A DNA stretch of 64,000 bases from Gnetum montanum (GCA_015680685.1 MNCI01020980.1:212272-276271); one strand, 5' to 3'. Shown: positions 24,123 to 36,944, numbered from the stretch's first letter. The notes: generated by a model from the sequence alone, not told the origin. A program made the numbers and translations.

Positions 24123-27100
24123 GCGAGTACATGTTTTCACTTTGAATGTAAATGCATAGATGTAATGATTTTAAAGTGTATTAGATTTAGATAATCATAT
24201 AGAGAGCAGTGAAACTTCAGTTATGTTTCCTGACAATACAATGTCTCTCTTTTTGTCTCTTGAAAACATAAGTTGTTTTAGTGTCAGTCCATTTTACGAC
24301 TTGGTTGAGTGAGAAAATTTGACTCTTTTTTTTCTAACACAGGTTGCTGCAGCCAAAATTCAATACTAAGACCGGGGAGTCATAATTGTTCCTGTGTGTA
24401 TCCTATCATCATTGAACTTCTTCTTCTAAATGTTTCAATCGGCTCCACTACTTGGTCCAATGAAATCTTAAAGGAACTGGCTTCCCAGCTTCATCTAAAT
24501 GTTAATCAGTGCACTACAACTTCTTTCTCCTTTATGGGTGATCAGCTAAATATAACTATGGATATCGTACCTGTTGTGGGTATGAGCTTTTCATTCCAGG
24601 ATGCTAGCGGAATTAATTACACTCTGGCTTCACATGGAGTCAATTTCAATAGTTCTTTATTTGGTGGCTATGAGCTAATGAATTTCACCTGGATCCAGCC
24701 ACCAGCTTTGCCTCCTGGTAACAGTGTTCTCTGTAACTTTCCTTTCATTATAGACATGGGTCTATGTGCATTCCTTTGAAGTAATTTGTGCATGGTTATG
24801 CAGGAGTTCTTGTACTTTCAGCATGCTTTTGTTTAATTTTTTTTAAATTACAAGAAATTAGACTGCTATTACATAATGTTCTCTTTTTGATTTAAAGGGC
24901 TATTTGCATGAATTTTGTGGATAAATACACATACAACCGTGTATGTATGTATGAGTTGTGTTTCAATGTGACATTAAATATTCTTGCTTGTGACATAGGA
25001 TTATCTCTTTCGTTTGTTATCCTATGTTCTGGATTCAATAGCAATATGTACCGGTAGAATATAACTTTATTATTATAATGAGTGCTTGAATGTTTGTATT
25101 CTTGAACTTGAAAAGCTTACAATAAGGTTTAATTTGTTGAATTTTTCACCATTTATGAAAAAAAATGTCAATAGAGAAAATGTATTCAGGAGATGTACGG
25201 CAGTTGTGATTCTCTCTTGAATTGTAATGTTTCTCTTAAAGAGATTTCCCTATTAAAAGATTTATAACTGCTTGGATTCTTCTTGAATGTGACTTGTATT
25301 CTTCAATGGCTTTCCGCCTGCTATACCATTTTGTTACCGATTGAAATAACAACAAATGCAATCTTAAATCTTTAGGTTAGAGAATTTCAAGAATTCAACG
25401 TGATTCAATTCTTCAGCAATCAGTTCACCTCTCAAATTTATAATTGGAATGATTTTTCAAAGCATTTTAAATGCAGAAGTTATAGAACAGTGTGATGCTT
25501 AGAGTGATAGGAGCTTCTGGAATTTGTGACATGCACAAAAGAACAAAAAGTTATCTGCTAGTTATTATCAAATTTGTTTTTCCCGTTTTCATTATTGAAC
25601 CTTTTGACTTTAAAACTTACGCTTTTATCAATCAAGAATGTTTAAATGTCAATAATGAAATTTTTGAATCGTAGCATGTGAAACATTATACTAGTATTTC
25701 ACTAAGAGGGAGAAAGCTAGCAAGCCCATTTCCCACAGTACATCAGACTGCTGCTTAACGCTTGCTAAAATACCAACAAAATCGTTTTGTTACTGCACCT
25801 ATGGAACATGCAAGTCCAGGAATTACAGATAGTGGAACCTTTATAGTGATATGGAAATGCTGTTACCATCCGTTCCTTATATTTAAATGTTCACATTTAA
25901 TGCTTGTGTACAGATAAATATGAAATGAAATATTTTTTGCCTTTAATTAAACATTACAATATGTACCTTGGTTGGCTTAATGATGAACAGAATTTGATTT
26001 TGCATTATGCACAGTGCAAGAATATTTATGTTGTCTGGTTTAATGCACAACGCACTACGAGTTGTAGCTTCACAGTGGACTTGCAATTTGCACCCTGTAG
26101 ATCACTGATTGAATCTCAACAAGCTATACTGACATATTACATATTAAAGATTGTTGAAAGAAATAGCCGAAACTGTTGTTGTAGATATCCCTAGGGCTCC
26201 AACATGGATAGAATTAAACGCTTTAGTTTCATATTAATTTTTAGCACTATTATCAACTATTTACGTTGTGAAATTTCAAATGTAAACTTGGAGAGAGTTA
26301 AAAGATGGTGCATTCTTTGTGTACCTTACCTATAGTGGGTAGATATTGTTGTTTTCTAAAGAATCATGTATTACTTTATTGAACTGTCATTCAGTTGGCA
26401 GGGTTTTGGTTGGTTGTCCATGATCAATGGCTTCCCTGATATAGATGCTTCTAGTGAATAAACATATTAAAAACACAAAAGAGAATAGAAAAGTAAAATG
26501 CAACTGCCTTTACGCAGGTTTGGTACCGTTATACATGTGAATTTTCATATCTGTATTGCAGAGATTGTGTTTTCAAGTTACATGAGTGAACTTTTATTCT
26601 GGTTTATCTGAATCCAATAGTTGCACCAGCTTAAAATTGATTTTATTGTTTTTTTTTTTTTGTTTTTTGGTTGAAAGCCGCTTATACTTTTTCGTAGAAA
26701 GGAGCTTACTGACATATTCTGGTCAATGGTCTTCTAAGTTTTCTCATTACAATTCTAATCTGTTTGTTTATGCTTTTCATCAGCAATTCCACTATCAGCT
26801 CCGATAGCTTCTCCTGAAGGTTCTCCTCCCACACCTAATGCAGAACCATCACTTGGTCATCATAAAAGGCAGAGAAGGTTAAGTTTGGCAGCCATTTTTG
26901 GCATAGCTGCCACTGTTTTTGTTATTGTGTTAGTGCTTTTTGCCTTCTTCTTGAAGCATGTTCTATATGAAGATAAGAAGAAGCCTGATAAGCTCCTGCA
27001 TGCAACGGGTAAATTTTCTCTTGTAAATTTTTGAAAGAAAATGCTAATTATGTCTTTGAGTCGAGTTGTTTGCAAGTGTAGGATTGTTTGCAAATATTTT

Positions 27101-30100
27101 CCTTTTGTAATGGCATATGTCTATACTGCAAAGCTAACACTGATTTCTTTTGTTCTCATTAAGATGTTTACTGAAGCCATTCTGAGATCAGAGACAACTA
27201 TGAATTTAACAAAAGAAGAATAAACTATAAGAAAATTTACTGCACATTAAAAGCCATTATGACATCTCATTTCATAAAAAATAAGGACTTTGTCATCCTG
27301 CATAAGGAGATTCAACAAAACCAACCCTAGTCACTAGAATAGAAAACAAGAAAATCCAAGTCAGACATATGATGTATAGTATAGTAGAAATGTATAGTTT
27401 AATGAGAAAAAAGCGAGTAAGCATATTACGTGCAACAATGTCTTTTTTTTTTCTTTTTCTTTTCTAAAAAATGTTTGTAAATAGGAGTGCTCTTTTATGT
27501 CCTGTTATGTAGAGGATTTGGAAGGGAACAAGAGACCTGAAGCTATTCTGGCATCGAGCTATTTTTTCTGCAGGGCTTCCCCCGTAGTATCGTCACCACT
27601 GTAAAGTCTAACCACCAACTTCAGAAAAAGTAATTGTCAAGCCTTTGCAAGTCATAAATCCTTATCATAATAAATACATGGAGTTATCGTGATTAGAAAA
27701 TCAGATATGATTTCACAAGCTCTTCTCATTTTAGTGGTAGCTCTTTCATACATGTCCTGAATCACGCTAATTTATTTATGAGGGATGTTGTTCCTCTGCA
27801 AGGCCCTCCAAATAATATCTCTAGACACTCTATCATATGCTTTTTCTAAGTCAATGAAGATCATATGTAGATTTTCTCTATGTTTTTTGAATTTCTTCAT
27901 TTACTCTCATAACAAAAAAATAGCCTCTGAGAAGTAGCTCTGTGCCTGTCTCCCAAAACTTTATGGTATGGCTCATTAGGTTAATTCTTCTATAGTTTGC
28001 ACAATTTTGCACATATCCTTTTAATTTTGTAGATGAGAACAGCAATGCTTTTCTTCCCAATTTTTAGGTGTTTCTCCATCCTTTAAAATTTTGTTAAATA
28101 CTTGTGTCAGCCATGTACCTCTTGTATCTCCCAATGATTTCTAAGCTTCCATAGAAATATTACCTGGTCCATTAGCTTTTCTATTTTCATCTTGGATATT
28201 CATCTCAAAGAAGGAAAATATATTAACTAAACCAAACTTTGGTTCTTTCTCTTGAATGTCTTCTCTTGGAATTTTTTCATTTAATAATGCTAAAGAATAA
28301 ATTCTCCACTTATCCAAAATTTCATTATTTTTTACCAAAATTGTTTTAGCTGCCTCGATGCATTTGACATGATGAATGTCTTATACATATTTTGTTTATG
28401 ATTTTTGCGAGTTTGTATATACATTTTTCTTTCCAGTGTTCCGGATTTTTTATCGAAATATCCAAGGCCTTATGAACCAAACACCCCTTGTGCCAAACTC
28501 CATGTTACATGTGAGAAATACATGCATAATTTACATACGCAAATAATTTATTATATCAAGAGATAGAAATAAAATGTCATTGCTACTGATGACAACATCA
28601 GCCACTCAAATCACTAGCACCCGTTGGAGTAAAACTGCACCAAGTGGCTCCTGCACCCAATGTAACAAAACTTATACTATCATAAATAACAATTAGCAAT
28701 CTTTGAATCTCAATCTCATTTTTGGTTTAAACTTGTGCATCCTCATTGCTGTGTAGGCTTGAACAACTTTCATATATACCTATTTCCATGATGCCATGGT
28801 GCTTGCTTCTACACCATCAACAAATTATTGCATGATTTTTGCTTTTAATCTAATCACTTGCATGTCTATAGCGAAGGAATTTTGTTTTTAGCTGAACCAC
28901 CTATAGTTGTATGCCATAGGAATTTTTTATATACAAGCAAAAAGGAAACAAATTCCAAACAAAATTTGAAAGTATGGATATTCAATATCGTAGCAAGATT
29001 TGATCAAATTTTGAGTTATCATGGCCTCACTATTAAAGATCTTGCTGGATTTTCTAGCATTTGACATGGAATAACCTACACTTTGATATCACATGTTTGG
29101 AGATTGGGCACAATAATGAATAGAACGAAAGTAGAAACAGTTACTAGACAACTAACAATACATCAAAAGCAATTGCGATGGAAGAAAATAAAATGGAAAG
29201 TGATTTTCAACACTGTCAATCTGGCCTAAACAATAGGCAGTGCAATTTCATTAATCCTCATAATAATAAATACATGTGGTTACTTGCACATTAAACAAGC
29301 TATCTCCAAGTCTATCACTTTTCAAATTTGTTTTCTACTATAATTTAGACCTTCGTAATCCTATTCTAAATCTCCTTAAACCCATCTTCAAGATGAATAT
29401 TTTTATCTTTAAAAATATTACCGGCTAGTCATATTCTAGTTGATATTGCTACTTCTAACAGATATCCCTTCTATGTCAGCTTTCAAGATGGTAACTTTCT
29501 TAAGCCGAACATCCACTCAACATGTGCACTATTAAATTTTATGCTACATTTAAAAACCAAGTTCATTATTTGACACTGCTGTTTGCTATATGTCATATAC
29601 CTGAGGGATCTCTTGGACTAGTTTAGTTTCAACAACATTGCACCTGTAATACTTCTTGCAAAACAACATTGCACCTGCAAGAACATCTGGTCCTACAAAA
29701 CAGCTATGCACCCTTAAGAACTATGTTGTTTTTTGAAACTGTCGCACTCTGGATCCAGAGACTGTATGTATGTTAATATTGCCACTATGCCTGACGTGTC
29801 GATGACAATTATATCTTACCTTGCAACTATGCATGACCACCTTGTTCTTAGCATAAATCCTTTGTATGCTTGCACCTTGTACCAACTCGAATCTGATGAA
29901 TTACTTGCCAAATTTCACTGCTACCTATGACAAAACCTGCCACATGTATCACTGGCACCTGTTTTAGTAAAATTGATCCAAGTTATACGCACACCCACTA
30001 CAACAAAGCTTCACTGCTGGCATCCACAGCAGCCAGCAATTTTTGAATTTCTGTATTATCCTTGGTTCAAACTTTTGTATTCTCATTGCTACGTGGACTT

Positions 30101-33100
30101 GACAAATTCCATCTACAACTGCTTCCCTGATGCCATGGTGCTATCTTGCACACTATCATCAAATTATCGCATTTGCCAAAGCACTTGCACTGCAACTCAA
30201 CTACTTGCATTGCCTCTCGCCGGGGTCACACACTAGAATTTTTGCCTTTGTTTGAACCACTGACATGCCTCTGCCACAAAAATACTGTAGGACATTTGTT
30301 TTAGGCTCAACGACCTGCACTGTTCAAAACCATGGACATGCAACTTCCAGTGGTGGCATTTTGTAAATTCTTGAATTGTCATGGCTTTGCCACAAATGAT
30401 TTTGCTGGATTTCTTAGCACTTAGCATGAAATGACCTGTTCTCTGGTACCACATGTTGGGAGATCAGAGATAAGCATGAATGCAATGAATGCAGAAATGC
30501 TGGATAATCACGATTAACTTAACCATACTTCAAAAGCCATTAGGACCTAACCGCACTTTAAAAGCCATTAGTGCGAAAGACAACATAAAAGAAAACAATT
30601 CTAAGCCCTTGACAAATTGTGGCAAATGATCATGAATGCAATGTCATTAGTGCTTGCACATCAAGCAACTAGCTCCAAATTCATCTTTGGATCTACTCAT
30701 TGTGTGTCTATCTATTTCTAAAATCATCTTCTAAATTTACTATAAACTTTCATAATCTTTTCTAGATCTGTTCAAATCCATCTTCTTTTAACAAATGATT
30801 AATAGTATCAGTTTTTTCTTTCTTTTCAAAAGTCAGTGGTACTACTACAACTTCGCGATATTCTATTTAAAGTTAACATATGCTATTTCTGACATCCACC
30901 CTGCAAGGACCAGTTTAAAGATACAGTACAACAAAACATTTGAAGGGAGGACTGATTACTTTGAGCTATTAAACAAAATAATCCAGCGGAATATGGGACA
31001 ACCGAGAGTATATTTTTGTGTCTGGCTTTATACACTTTCTAAAATTGTGCTCTCTTTATTATGATCTAAATTTTTGTACGTTTGATGACGGTTTTGTTCC
31101 CCGATTCTTCATGATCAATTACTAAGCCTTTTTCTTCCACTTGCAATTAAACCATTACTCTTAAGTAGTCTTTACATTTGAAACCTTATAAGCGACACTG
31201 AAAGGAAAGAATTTTGACCAGGTTTGTGTTGTGTATCCCTTGCAGCCCATTCTTTTTTTACTGTCACCAAGATTGTTATCTAGATCTTTCGTAAACTTTT
31301 GTTTATACCATTTTCAGTTGCTGGTTTAGATCACTTTTATATTAATACCAGACTCAGTGTGATATGCAAGAAATTCAATTCATTGCTTACTTGAAGGTTT
31401 GGATAGAAAAATCTTTACTTTAGCGACGTAGATGATCAGTGAAACTCTGAAAGCACACACACTAGAATTAGAATTGATATACACATGCCATCTAATACAT
31501 TCAATCTGCACGTTTGATTAGTTCTAGGGTACCTACATTCATGGTTGGTATATGCAGATGAAAATTGTTGTTACATATCAGGAAATTGTATGATTAGAAT
31601 AATCTGAATGAACATGACAAATTAATTACATGCATAGAGTAGGTGATTAATATTTTTTTGAAGGCATGAATTCTATTCTCCTGTATATAAAATAAAATGT
31701 GGCTTGTAGATCACAATTGCGACTAGGTTGAATCCAATTATATGTTAGAAGGTCAGATTAATTAATTGCTTGACTGCTGCAAAAATAATGTTTAAAAATG
31801 ATCATGACTATGATAGTTTAATACTAGCCTGTTTTCACTTGTGTAGATACTATGTCGAAAAGTAATTGCTAGTGCACCAACCATGGTAGATGTTGAAGAT
31901 ATTCATGCACCAACTACGATTTTGTTGTGAATAGGATTTGTTTTGGTTAGGAATTATATGCAACTCTGTTGATTATGCCAATTGAATACTTGTTGTTTAG
32001 GGTTTCCATTGATGACTTTGAAATCGGTGCTGGCGTTCTTATCTGTTGTGAAATTCTTGTACTCTTTAACTGTAGGCTTTGTGAGTTCCGTGTTACAACT
32101 CCTAAGATAAATACTCACAATGGAGCAAATTCATAATTTACCATGTTATAGGAATTTTTGAATCATTAAATCTTATTGGAATTTAAGAGTGGGAAATTTT
32201 TCTAAAAAGTACTTCAAGGAGAGAATTATGTGTATCATTTTTGTAAAAAAAAAATAATGAAAAAATTGTAATTTTGTCAAACAAGGATTTGACAGACAAA
32301 TGGTTTTTATTTTTTAAATTCATTTTGTATTTTAGTATTCATCTTCAAACGCTGAAGTACTATGAGAAGTTGATTGTACCAAGAAAACCTTGTTGACGGA
32401 GATTTCCACAAGCAGATGTTTTAGTTGGCATATGTCTAGGTCTTTTTGTATTTACCGTTTTCACTCATTCTATATTGTGATACTGAAATTGAATTTTATT
32501 ACGTCCTCGTACCCTGGAGTTTATTGGACAGAAGATATTTTGCAGTTGCCAAGAAATTTTGTTTTTGTCTGTTTCTTTATGGTTGGACAATGTGATACTA
32601 ATCTTGATTCATTTTGTAAACTTATTTAAATGTCCAATACCTGAGAGTCCTTGTTATTGCAGTTTCAGGAAGCACTGGACAAACCATGTCAGGTGAGGGT
32701 GTCGCTCCTCGCCCTAGAAGCACACGTTTTTTCTCATTTGAAGAACTTAAAGAAGCTACGAATAATTTCGAGCCTGCAAGTATGCTAGGTGAAGGTGGCT
32801 TTGGGCGGGTATTTAAAGGTGTGCTAAAAGATGGAACTTTTGTGGCAATAAAGAAACTTTCAAGTGGTGGCCATCAAGGAGATAAAGAGTTTTCGGTTGA
32901 AGTTGATATGCTAAGCAGACTTCATCATCGCAATCTTGTGAAGCTTGTTGGTTACTATAGCAGTAGGGATTCTTCCCAGCATCTACTTTGTTATGAGCTT
33001 GTACCAAATGGGAGCTTAGAAGCTTGGCTTCATGGTAATTTCCCGGTTATTTAGGATTTACTGTTTTAACATGCTTGGAAGTTCGCTGTACCGTTTCTCA

Positions 33101-34678
33101 GTATTTACTTTTGTTTAGTTGATAGTTCTGAGAAAAGTCGAAATATATGTTTTAAACAGGACCTTTGGGTGCGAATCATCCTTTGGATTGGGATGCGAGG
33201 ATGAAAATTGCTTTGGATTCTGCTCGTGGCCTTGCCTATCTTCACGAAGATTCTCAACCTTGTGTTATTCATCGAGATTTCAAAGCTTCTAACATTTTGT
33301 TAGAAAATAATTTCCATGCAAAGGTAGCTGATTTTGGCCTTGCCAAACAAGCCCCAGAAGGTCGTGGGAAATATTTGTCAACTCGTGTGATGGGAACATT
33401 TGGGTACATGACCTTTCACCGAATTTCTTGTTCCTCATGGATTTCAACTGTTCTTTGGTGATGTACATTTAAGTAATGTTACTTTATAACAGGTATGTTG
33501 CCCCAGAATACGCGATGACTGGTCATCTTCTTGTGAAGAGTGATGTTTACAGCTATGGGGTTGTTTTGCTTGAGCTTTTAACTGGACGGAGACCTGTTGA
33601 TATGTCACGGCCGTCTGGACAGGAAAACCTTGTCACATGGGTAGAGTACTCTCGAACTTCTATCACATATACAACTTATTTCAGAATTTTGCAATTGATT
33701 TAGAAGCTTAGTTTTCGTTGTTTGATTTAAGGGTCCGGACATATCTACCATTGCTAAACATTGTAATGTCATGCCATAATTGGGGATTACAAATACACAC
33801 CCGAACACAAAATGCAAACAGTCAAATGACATCAGCAGTTATATTTTATTATTGATCTCTTAAAAGTATAAATAGCCCAAACCAGCCTGCTAAAAGTTAG
33901 CAGGTGATGACATCACTTTTCCATTAAATTTTAATGATAACAATATAAATAATTCTGCGTTCCCTTTCGTCGACAAGTGTTCTGTGTGTTGCGTCTAAGT
34001 GATACGTCAGCTAACATGGCTGATATACACGGTAAACATTCATATTTTCTTGATGCTGTGTGATGTGACTTGGCCTAAAAAAAGCTTGTATGATCTATTT
34101 TGATATAATTTGTAGACTCTCTCTATTTTTCATGAAGATGTAGTATCTGCCTAGGACGAAATAAAGCTTCATTTCATTTTATAAATGTGGCCGTACAATT
34201 TTTGCAAAGCTGATTCATGGTTCACTGCCATTTTTAATATATATTTTTCTCTTGCATCCACCCACAGGCTCGCCCAATTCTTCGGGAGAAAGATCGCGTG
34301 GACGATCTGGCAGATCCCAGGCTCTGTGGAAAATATCAACGGGAGGATTTTCTACAAGTTTGCGCAATAGCAGCCGCTTGTGTTGCACCTGAGGCAAGTC
34401 AGAGGCCAACAATGGGGGAAGTAGTTCAGTCATTGAAAATGGTTCAGCGTTCGAGCGAGTACCACCATAGTGAAGAAAGAAGTTTAAATGACAATAATAC
34501 GGCCAGTTCCAGTAGGCCTCCTACAAGCGGTCATGCTGGACCATCATCAACCACGTTTGAGTCCGATGCATCCTCAACATTTTTCTCATCTGGTCCATAT
34601 TCTGGTCTAAGTGGACTGGACAACGATCACCTTCCACGTACAGGGGTATTTTCAGAAGATCTGCAGGAGGGCCGATAG
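23657..34678 (+). CDS. Receptor-like Ser/Thr kinase, At4g02010 type (7 coding exons)
   Basis: Exons 23657-24122, 24343-24717, 26784-27008, 32663-33034, 33160-33403, 33493-33640 and 34268-34678 join in phase to 2241 nt (746 residues plus TAG). Order: signal peptide (about 1-22), Ser/Pro-rich stretch, Cys-containing ectodomain (about 156-280) with NxS/T sites, Pro/Ser-rich stalk, one membrane span (about 315-337), basic juxtamembrane region, kinase. Kinase signatures are all present: P-loop GEGGFG (398-403), Lys 419, HRD (517-519), DFG (537-539), then [15 protein letters not shown]. It is an RD kinase and appears catalytically competent. The kinase wording ([20 protein letters not shown]) and length fit the Arabidopsis At4g02010 group, related to ALE2. 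Its ligand is unknown. It should sit in the plasma membrane, with the kinase facing the cytosol. The Ser-rich tail may be phosphorylated. Confidence 0.9.
24343..24717 (+). CDS. Receptor-like kinase exon 2 (Cys-containing ectodomain)
   Basis: It encodes [20 protein letters not shown], then the PI-x-LLLLNVS stretch, a helix [21 protein letters not shown] and NYTLASHGV. The CC...C.CVYPI...LLLLNVS order is conserved in the At4g02010-type ectodomain. Donor GTAACA follows at 24718. Confidence 0.82.
24718..26783 (+). other. Intron 2 of the receptor kinase gene
   Basis: Runs from GTAACA to TTTTCATCAG. AT-rich, without recognised genes or repeats. The copy 1/copy 2 break maps to a T13 run inside it (26649-26661). 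Short frames here (25492-25674, 25904-26194) have no family resemblance. Confidence 0.6.
26784..27008 (+). CDS. Receptor-like kinase exon 3 (stalk and transmembrane helix)
   Basis: It encodes a Pro/Ser stalk ([16 protein letters not shown]), a basic HHKRQRR, the membrane span [20 protein letters not shown] and the acidic/basic juxtamembrane [15 protein letters not shown]. Both boundaries are phase 1: acceptor TTTTCATCAG, donor GTAAAT. Confidence 0.85.
27590..28410 (-). pseudogene. LINE reverse transcriptase remnant (RTE-like), reverse orientation
   Basis: Reading the minus strand from 28410 downwards gives [14 protein letters not shown], then a GPGNISMEA segment, [38 protein letters not shown] and finally [17 protein letters not shown]. 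These are consecutive landmarks of a plant LINE reverse transcriptase up to its first catalytic Asp; the LMSHTxKxWE wording suggests the RTE group. Frameshifts and stops are frequent, and the YADD part was not found. It is a fossil inside an intron. Confidence 0.75.
28550..29400. repeat. Diverged direct repeat, unit 1
   Basis: Collinear with 29910-30790 at an offset of about 1340-1360 bp. Shared anchors are TGATGCCATGGTGC, TTTGGTTTAAACTT against CTTGGTTCAAACTT, and TTGCTGGATTT before a TAGCAYTT. No TG...CA LTR ends were identified. Confidence 0.6.
29910..30790. repeat. Diverged direct repeat, unit 2
   Basis: Second member of the pair, separated from the first by about 510 bp. By eye the two differ at very roughly a quarter of sites plus indels, so the duplication is old. 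It could be an LTR pair of a miniature element or a segmental tandem duplication. Confidence 0.6.
32663..33034 (+). CDS. Receptor-like kinase exon 4 (kinase N-lobe)
   Basis: It encodes [16 protein letters not shown], the glycine loop GEGGFGRVF, catalytic Lys in VAIKKL, and [16 protein letters not shown] to the hinge [17 protein letters not shown]. Acceptor TTATTGCAG, donor GTAATT. Confidence 0.93.
33160..33403 (+). CDS. Receptor-like kinase exon 5 (catalytic loop, DFG)
   Basis: It encodes [33 protein letters not shown] and ADFGLAK up to TRVMGTFG. The codon for the last Gly is split by the intron. Acceptor TTTAAACAG, donor GTACAT. Confidence 0.93.
33493..33640 (+). CDS. Receptor-like kinase exon 6 (activation segment end, C-lobe)
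   Basis: It encodes [20 protein letters not shown] and [16 protein letters not shown] to NLVTW. Acceptor ATAACAG, donor GTAGAG, ending in phase 0. Confidence 0.93.
34268..34678 (+). CDS. Receptor-like kinase exon 7 (C-lobe end and Ser-rich tail)
   Basis: It encodes [49 protein letters not shown] and then a Ser/Thr/Gly-rich tail ending DLQEGR before TAG at 34676. The conserved Arg in SQRPTM closes the kinase fold. Confidence 0.93.
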   Translation, partial: ARPILREKDRVDDLADPRLCGKYQREDFLQVCAIAAACVAPEASQRPTMGEVVQSLKMVQRSSEYHHSEERSLNDNNTASSSRPPTSGHAGPSSTTFESDASSTFFSSGPYSGLSGLDNDHLPRTGVFSEDLQEGR

Positions 34679-36944
34679 CAGTAAATGCTGTGAGGCTTCA
34701 AACAAATTTTTCATTTGCGTATACATTTTTTGTACCATTGGATTGCAACAGGATTTCCGACAGAGACATTGGAGGCTCTGCACATAATCAACCATGCATG
34801 GATTGCATATCCCTGTTTAATAAAAGGCATGGACGCTTTCCTCAATTTACAATTGCTATCCATGTTCACGGTCACATGCAAGATTGTGTACAATAATCAG
34901 AGCTGGTTCTATTTGATTATCCTCAACCAATGTGGATATTTGCATCAAATTCAGGTAATTATGTGTTGGAGCTATGCTGCCTCCTTTTTAAAATTTGGAA
35001 GGGGTAGCATGTTTTCTTTGCCCTTGTTTCATTAACCATTCACAATTTTCAAATTCACCAGCTCAGTGACATCGCAGGCAATATAGAAAATACTTGGTAT
35101 ATTGCCAGAAAGAAGAACGCAGGCAGGGATGTTGCTTGTAAATTATATATTTTCTACTGGCACCCGATTTTTCAGTGTTGTATTCAATTTCATGAATAAG
35201 GAACGTGTATTTTGGAAATACATTGATTTGTTCAATTTCTTGATAAGTTCGACCGTGATGTTATATTTTGTTCAGGTTATGTCAAGCAGATAACAGGTTT
35301 GCATCTCTTATTGTCAGCCATATAAATAGGATAAAGGCATAACGAAGATGACAGTTTACGGTTAAAGAAGCTTATAAGCTTTCACTAATAAAGGTTAATA
35401 TGATAGTTTTGGTCAGAGTAGTCGCAGACTCTGCTTAATGGATTTCTTTATCATTATTTATCCTAGCTTTGTGCCAACAGATACGCTTTTATCTTATATG
35501 TTATCAATTTTGCATAATACATCAAAGATCCATCACCTAAAAGTTTTAAAAAGATTTTTAAATAAATACAGTATTCAAATGATGTTTTCATCTTGCAAAA
35601 GTTGCTTTCGTTCATTCTTTACTTTGCCTGATTTAAGGACCACTAAATCTAAATCTACCTTATCTACCTTATATATAAATAGATGTGATGGATTTTTGTC
35701 GTTGGCACCATCCATAATGATCAATTCAACTATAATAAAATCACTTACACTAACATCAATTATAATATAGTAAAAATCATTTATATGACATTTATTTATT
35801 GCTTTATACAAAGAACTCTATTAAAGGTGCAATGGATGCTTACAAGCATGGAGCTTTTGAAATATTCCTAATTTACTACAGCATTTTTTTGCATCCATTC
35901 AGTTTACTACAATATTGTATTGTAAGGTACAACATTTGCAAGGAATCCGTAACGACTAAAGCACTAATACTATTGGATTGAACTATTTTTTGTTATGAAC
36001 TATGGTCGCGATTTTAATAAGATAAAAATGTCTAATATATTAAGACTTACTCTTACAAAGTATGAGACTTCAGGTTTATGAGACTTCAGGTTTACCGGTC
36101 ATTGTTTGAATTCCAATGAGAATGCTAAAGCACATGCCATGGTAAAAATATAAATATATATAAGTTACGGCATTAGGTTAACAACCAACCATATTGAATC
36201 AAAATGGTGATACTTATCATAAACAGTATAAAAGCATCAACATGATTGTGACTTAGCTATTAATTAATTTTATTGTTTTTTTGTGACCATGGTTTTACTG
36301 GTATAAAAATGTTTATTTAAAGTTTAAGCATAGAGCTATAAATTGTACATCACCAATCTTAACCCATAAAGAGAAATTACTTAACACTATACATCCTGCA
36401 TTTTACATTTGAAATACTATTGACGCTTTTATATAAATGTGCTCGTATAAAATGTTACCAATGTATTGGAGTTCTCTTCCTTTAAAAGAGATGTTGAAGC
36501 TTCCTTAATGCACTCAAGGTTTTCTGAATATGATGCTCAGTATGCAGATTTTGATTTGGTAGCTACTGAACCTAATGTAAGAAATCATAGGGCAATTGGA
36601 TCTAATTTTCATGACACAACATTTTTCTAACGTAATGAACCTTAAGTCACATTGCTAACACGGCAGAGAAAAAATAAAAGCACCTTTCACAAGACTGTTT
36701 TGTCATCCTTGTTTCTGTTATGAAAGTTAATCATTGCCAATCTCCTCAAACATACATTCAGTTGGCCTTTTAAACTTTACTGTTTAACAGTAATCATGAA
36801 AATATTCAGATTCAATATCAACTTTCTAGTCATAATTCTACGGTAAGAATCAGTGTCTGCCTTGCCGTGTGAACAGACAAAGGTAGTAGAATTCATTAAC
36901 GACCGCATAAAATAAGTGGTTTGTTTAAGGTCGAAACCTATAAA
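34679..36944. other. 3' UTR and spacer between convergent genes
   Basis: A consensus AATAAA lies at 34819-34824, 141 bp after the kinase stop, a good polyadenylation signal. The rest is AT-rich with no credible ORF or recognised repeat. The EFR3-like gene ends from the other side at 36945. Confidence 0.6.

Larger units (their letters stand above)
19444..26661. repeat. Copy 2 of the 7218-bp direct duplication
   Basis: Collinear with 12178-19395. Unlike copy 1 it continues without a gap into exon 3 and the rest of the kinase gene, so it is the copy to use in the gene model. Its left edge lies inside the solo LTR. Confidence 0.95.
27009..32662 (+). other. 5.65-kb intron 3 of the receptor kinase gene
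   Basis: Donor GTAAAT, acceptor TTGTTATTGCAG. It contains a reverse-oriented LINE remnant (27590-28410) and a diverged direct repeat pair (28550-30790). From about 30800 to 32662 I see only AT-rich DNA and short fortuitous frames. Confidence 0.75.
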
